DNA from: JANXXV01 sp040002435
GTDB taxonomy: Bacteria > Acidobacteriota > Terriglobia > Bryobacterales > Bryobacteraceae
Length of the DNA stretch: 17,399 bases
Assembly (NCBI GenBank): GCA_040002435.1
Contig: JBDUEM010000155.1
Location: 1-17,399, forward strand
Reading direction: 5' to 3'
Positions 15,250 through 17,399 of the stretch are shown here, in pieces. The notes under the pieces were generated by a model. It searched no databases and was not told the origin of the DNA. It saw nothing but the letters and a program-made list of their open reading frames with translations. Position numbers and translations under genes: made by a program. How positions within the stretch are numbered: position 1 is the stretch's first letter; every line of letters begins with the position of its first letter.

Positions 15250-16412
15250 AACTGGACGAAATTCAAGCTGCACTGCGTGAAGAAAAGTTGGACGGCTGGT
15301 TGTTTTTCGATCACCACGTCCGTGACATGCTCGCCTACAGGGTGCTTGGCCTGGATCCCGCCGGCCATTACACCCGGCGATGGTATTACTACATTCCGGC
15401 CGAAGGCGAACCGGTAGGGCTGCTGCACCGGGTGGAGCCTCATTCGCTCGCCGCGCTGCCGGGGAAGAAGCGGTACTATTCGCGCTGGACCGAACACGCG
15501 GCGGAACTGCAGAGCATGCTGCATAAGGCGGAACGCGTCGCCATGCAATACTCGCCGAACTGCGCGGTGCCGTACGTCTCCATGGTGGACGCCGGCACGG
15601 TGGAACTCATCCGGGGCTTTGGCGTGGATGTGGTGAGCTCCGCCAATCTAATCCAACTGTTTGAAGCGCGATGGACGGAGGCTCAGCTGGAATCGCACCT
15701 GGAGGCAGGACGCCGCATGGATGTCCACCGCCGCGCTGCCTTCGATCGGATTGCGGATCATTTGCGGATGGGCGATCGAGTGACGGAGTTGGACATTCAA
15801 CGGTTCCTGCGGCATACATTTTCCGGCTCTGGCCTGGTGACCGATCATGGGCCGATTGTCGCCGTGAACGCGAATGCGTCGGATCCGCATTATGGACCAA
15901 CGGAGAAGCAGCACAGCGAGATTCGCCAAGGCGATGTAGTGCTTATCGACATGTGGGCGAAGTTGGACGAGCCGGATAGCACTTACTACGACATCACGTG
16001 GACCGGCTTCTGTGGTCCTGAACCGCGTCCGGAAGTCGTGAAGGTATTCGAGATTGTGCGCGATGCGCGGGACAGCGCGATTGCCTGCGCGAAGAAGGCC
16101 GCCGTACAAGCACTCTGCGGATTCGATGTGGATGACGCTGCCCGCGGCCACATTACTTCCGCCGGGTTTGGACAATACTTTGTTCACCGCACCGGTCATT
16201 CCATTGGAACCGAGGTCCATGGCACCGGAGCGAATATGGATAACTTCGAAACCCACGATGACCGGCGCATCATCCCGGGATGCTGCTTCTCCGTTGAGCC
16301 AGGCATCTATTTGCCCGAGTTTGGTATCCGGTCCGAAGTCAATGTCTACATGTCCGAGACGGACGCCGTGGTCACCGGCGAGGCGCAGCGCGATCTCGTG
16401 CTGATCGTCTGA
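15246..16412 (+). CDS. M24-family metallopeptidase, Xaa-Pro aminopeptidase-like
   Basis: A 388-aa protein with the two-part plan of M24B peptidases: an N-terminal creatinase-like domain (about 1-140) and a pita-bread catalytic domain. All five metal ligands are visible: D235 (VVLIDMWAK), D249 (TYYDITWT), H318 (HRTGHSIG), E351 (FSVEPGIY) and E364 (IRSEVNVY). H325 (EVHG) matches the catalytic His of aminopeptidase P. The first aspartate region is unusual, with DMWAK in place of the more common D-x-G. There is no signal peptide, so it is cytoplasmic. Probable role is removal of N-terminal residues before proline or hydrolysis of a related bond. Its ATG overlaps the ABC gene stop (ATGA at 15246-15249), indicating translational coupling, though no functional link to export is obvious. 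Confidence 0.88.
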   Translation: MKLDEIQAALREEKLDGWLFFDHHVRDMLAYRVLGLDPAGHYTRRWYYYIPAEGEPVGLLHRVEPHSLAALPGKKRYYSRWTEHAAELQSMLHKAERVAMQYSPNCAVPYVSMVDAGTVELIRGFGVDVVSSANLIQLFEARWTEAQLESHLEAGRRMDVHRRAAFDRIADHLRMGDRVTELDIQRFLRHTFSGSGLVTDHGPIVAVNANASDPHYGPTEKQHSEIRQGDVVLIDMWAKLDEPDSTYYDITWTGFCGPEPRPEVVKVFEIVRDARDSAIACAKKAAVQALCGFDVDDAARGHITSAGFGQYFVHRTGHSIGTEVHGTGANMDNFETHDDRRIIPGCCFSVEPGIYLPEFGIRSEVNVYMSETDAVVTGEAQRDLVLIV

Positions 16413-16419
16413 CTTGTAG

Positions 16420-16425
16420 TACGAT
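16420..16425 (+). promoter_or_regulatory. Possible -10 element for a leaderless start
   Basis: TACGAT lies 7 nt before ATG 16433, and no Shine-Dalgarno sequence is present. This spacing would place the transcript start on the ATG itself, giving a leaderless mRNA. No convincing -35 is seen at 16-19 nt upstream, so the call is weak. Confidence 0.25.
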
Positions 16426-16432
16426 CTCCAAC

Positions 16433-17399
16433 ATGAGAAATTCAGTGGCCGCGGCGGTAGCCGTTTGCTTTGTCGGGAGTTTGTCCGGAGGCGAGTGGCA
16501 CACGTTTGGCGGCAATCCGCAGCGCACGGGTTGGGCCAAGGACGAGACGAAGATTACCAAAGAAAACGTTCGCGGGATGAAATTGCAGTGGAAGGCGAAG
16601 CTGGACAATGAGTTTAAGGACTTGAACTCACTGACCGTACCCGTGGTGGCGATCAATCTTCCCACGTTAAAGGGCTTCAAGGATATCGTCATCGTGGCCG
16701 GGGCATCTGACAATGTGTTTGGTTTGGACGCCGATGACGGGAAAGTTCTCTGGAGCAAGAGAATGCAGATTGAGGGCACGCCGAAGAATCCGGCGGGCGG
16801 CTGGCTGTGTCCGAATGCGTTAAACGCGACTCCAGTGATCGATAAGAAAGCGCGCACGGTTTACGTGCTGGCAAGCGACGGAAAACTGCACTCCTTCAAT
16901 TTCATCAACGGCGAAGATATCGCGCCTCCCGTGCAGTTCACTCCGCCCTTCGCCAAAACATGGAGCCTGAATCTGGTGAACGGCACCCTTTACACCACCA
17001 TTTCTCAGGGATGCAATGGTGTCCGCTCGTCCGTATACGCGATGGATCTGAACGACCCAAAGCGGCCGGTGTCGATGTTTCAATCCAGTCCTTCGGGCGG
17101 CGCGGGTATCTGGGGCCGCGCCGGCGCGCCTATCACTTCGGCCGGCACAATTGTTGCTGAAACAGGCGACGGCGCTTACGATGCGGCCGCCGGTAAATTC
17201 CCCGATACGTTTCTTGGCCTCTCTTCGAAGGATCTGAAGCTGGTGGATTACTATACGCCCGCCAATCGCGCGTGGATCACGAAGAAAGATCTGGACATGG
17301 GCAACATGAGCGCCGTCGTGTTTCCATTCAAGCAATGGGAACTGGTGGCGGGGGCGGGAAAGGAAGGCGTGATTTTCCTGTTGGATGCGAAATCGCTGG
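16433..17399 (+). CDS. Secreted PQQ-type beta-propeller protein (5' part)
   Basis: ATG at 16433 opens a frame that runs off the right edge (322 complete codons, no stop). The N-terminus MRNSVAAAVAVCFVGSLSGG is a short Sec-type signal peptide; V11 before C12 makes a lipobox unlikely. The mature part begins EWHTFGGNPQRTGWAKDE and then shows propeller blades with the PQQ-repeat style: VFGLDADDGKVLW, VYVLASDGKLHSFN, SSVYAMDLNDP and KEGVIFLLDA. Such proteins are periplasmic or outer-membrane associated and include quinoprotein dehydrogenases and BamB-like scaffolds. The cofactor site cannot be judged from the partial sequence. It begins 20 nt after the M24 gene without a ribosome site. Confidence 0.8.
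   Translation, partial: MRNSVAAAVAVCFVGSLSGGEWHTFGGNPQRTGWAKDETKITKENVRGMKLQWKAKLDNEFKDLNSLTVPVVAINLPTLKGFKDIVIVAGASDNVFGLDADDGKVLWSKRMQIEGTPKNPAGGWLCPNALNATPVIDKKARTVYVLASDGKLHSFNFINGEDIAPPVQFTPPFAKTWSLNLVNGTLYTTISQGCNGVRSSVYAMDLNDPKRPVSMFQSSPSGGAGIWGRAGAPITSAGTIVAETGDGAYDAAAGKFPDTFLGLSSKDLKLVDYYTPANRAWITKKDLDMGNMSAVVFPFKQWELVAGAGKEGVIFLLDAKSL

Noticed and set aside
14215..15548. Long - strand frames opposite the ABC and M24 genes
   Set aside because: Both sense genes carry complete catalytic motifs, so the antisense frames are shadows.
1..17399. tRNA, rRNA, CRISPR array, insertion sequence or integrase
   Set aside because: No cloverleaf, spaced direct repeats, transposase or recombinase motif seen on either strand.

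Overview
The window is a G+C-rich, densely packed stretch of bacterial DNA with every supported gene on the + strand. About 14 kb (positions 1-13987) is a virion-structure cassette of a tailed phage or phage-derived particle. The last 3.4 kb (14023-17399) holds ordinary cellular genes. The organism is most likely a soil bacterium of the Acidobacteriota (Solibacter/Bryobacter type). That call is from memory: the C-terminal PQQ-like beta-propeller protein and the style of the tail proteins look like that group. It is not proven by any marker gene here.

Capsid module (1-3425): the C-terminus of an upstream protein cut by the window edge, a coiled-coil scaffold protein, a P22-type major coat protein, an intergenic region with a strong intrinsic terminator nested in a long-range inverted repeat, a small hypothetical protein, an alpha-helical head-tail connector carrying a C-terminal Ig/Fn3-like domain, and a small neck or tail-completion protein.

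Tail module (3447-13987): a major tail tube protein with an inserted beta domain, then a tail assembly chaperone pair in the lambda G/GT arrangement. The first frame ends in the heptamer A AAA AAC immediately before its stop codon, and the -1 frame stays open for 111 more codons with a five-cysteine cluster. Next come a very short tape-measure-like protein (247 aa), two tandem DUF2460-like distal tail paralogues (the second with an inserted jelly-roll domain), a 1314-aa hub that appears to join a DUF2163/BR0599-like N-terminus to a gpJ/GTA 'megatron'-like body, and a 929-aa protein combining two sheath-like repeats, a jelly-roll and a C-terminal TIM-barrel-like domain. The gene order at the tail end resembles that of the Rhodobacter gene transfer agent and related siphophages. 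No lysis, integrase, peptidase or regulatory gene is visible in the window.

Cellular region: 35 nt after the last tail gene begins a Wzt-like polysaccharide ABC exporter ATPase with a C-terminal carbohydrate-binding domain. It overlaps by 4 nt an M24-family (Xaa-Pro aminopeptidase-like) metallopeptidase, which is followed after 20 nt by a secreted PQQ-type beta-propeller protein that runs off the window. The close join, the short tape measure and the missing phage functions make a domesticated particle (GTA- or tailocin-like) worth testing. A plain prophage end is equally compatible with what can be seen.
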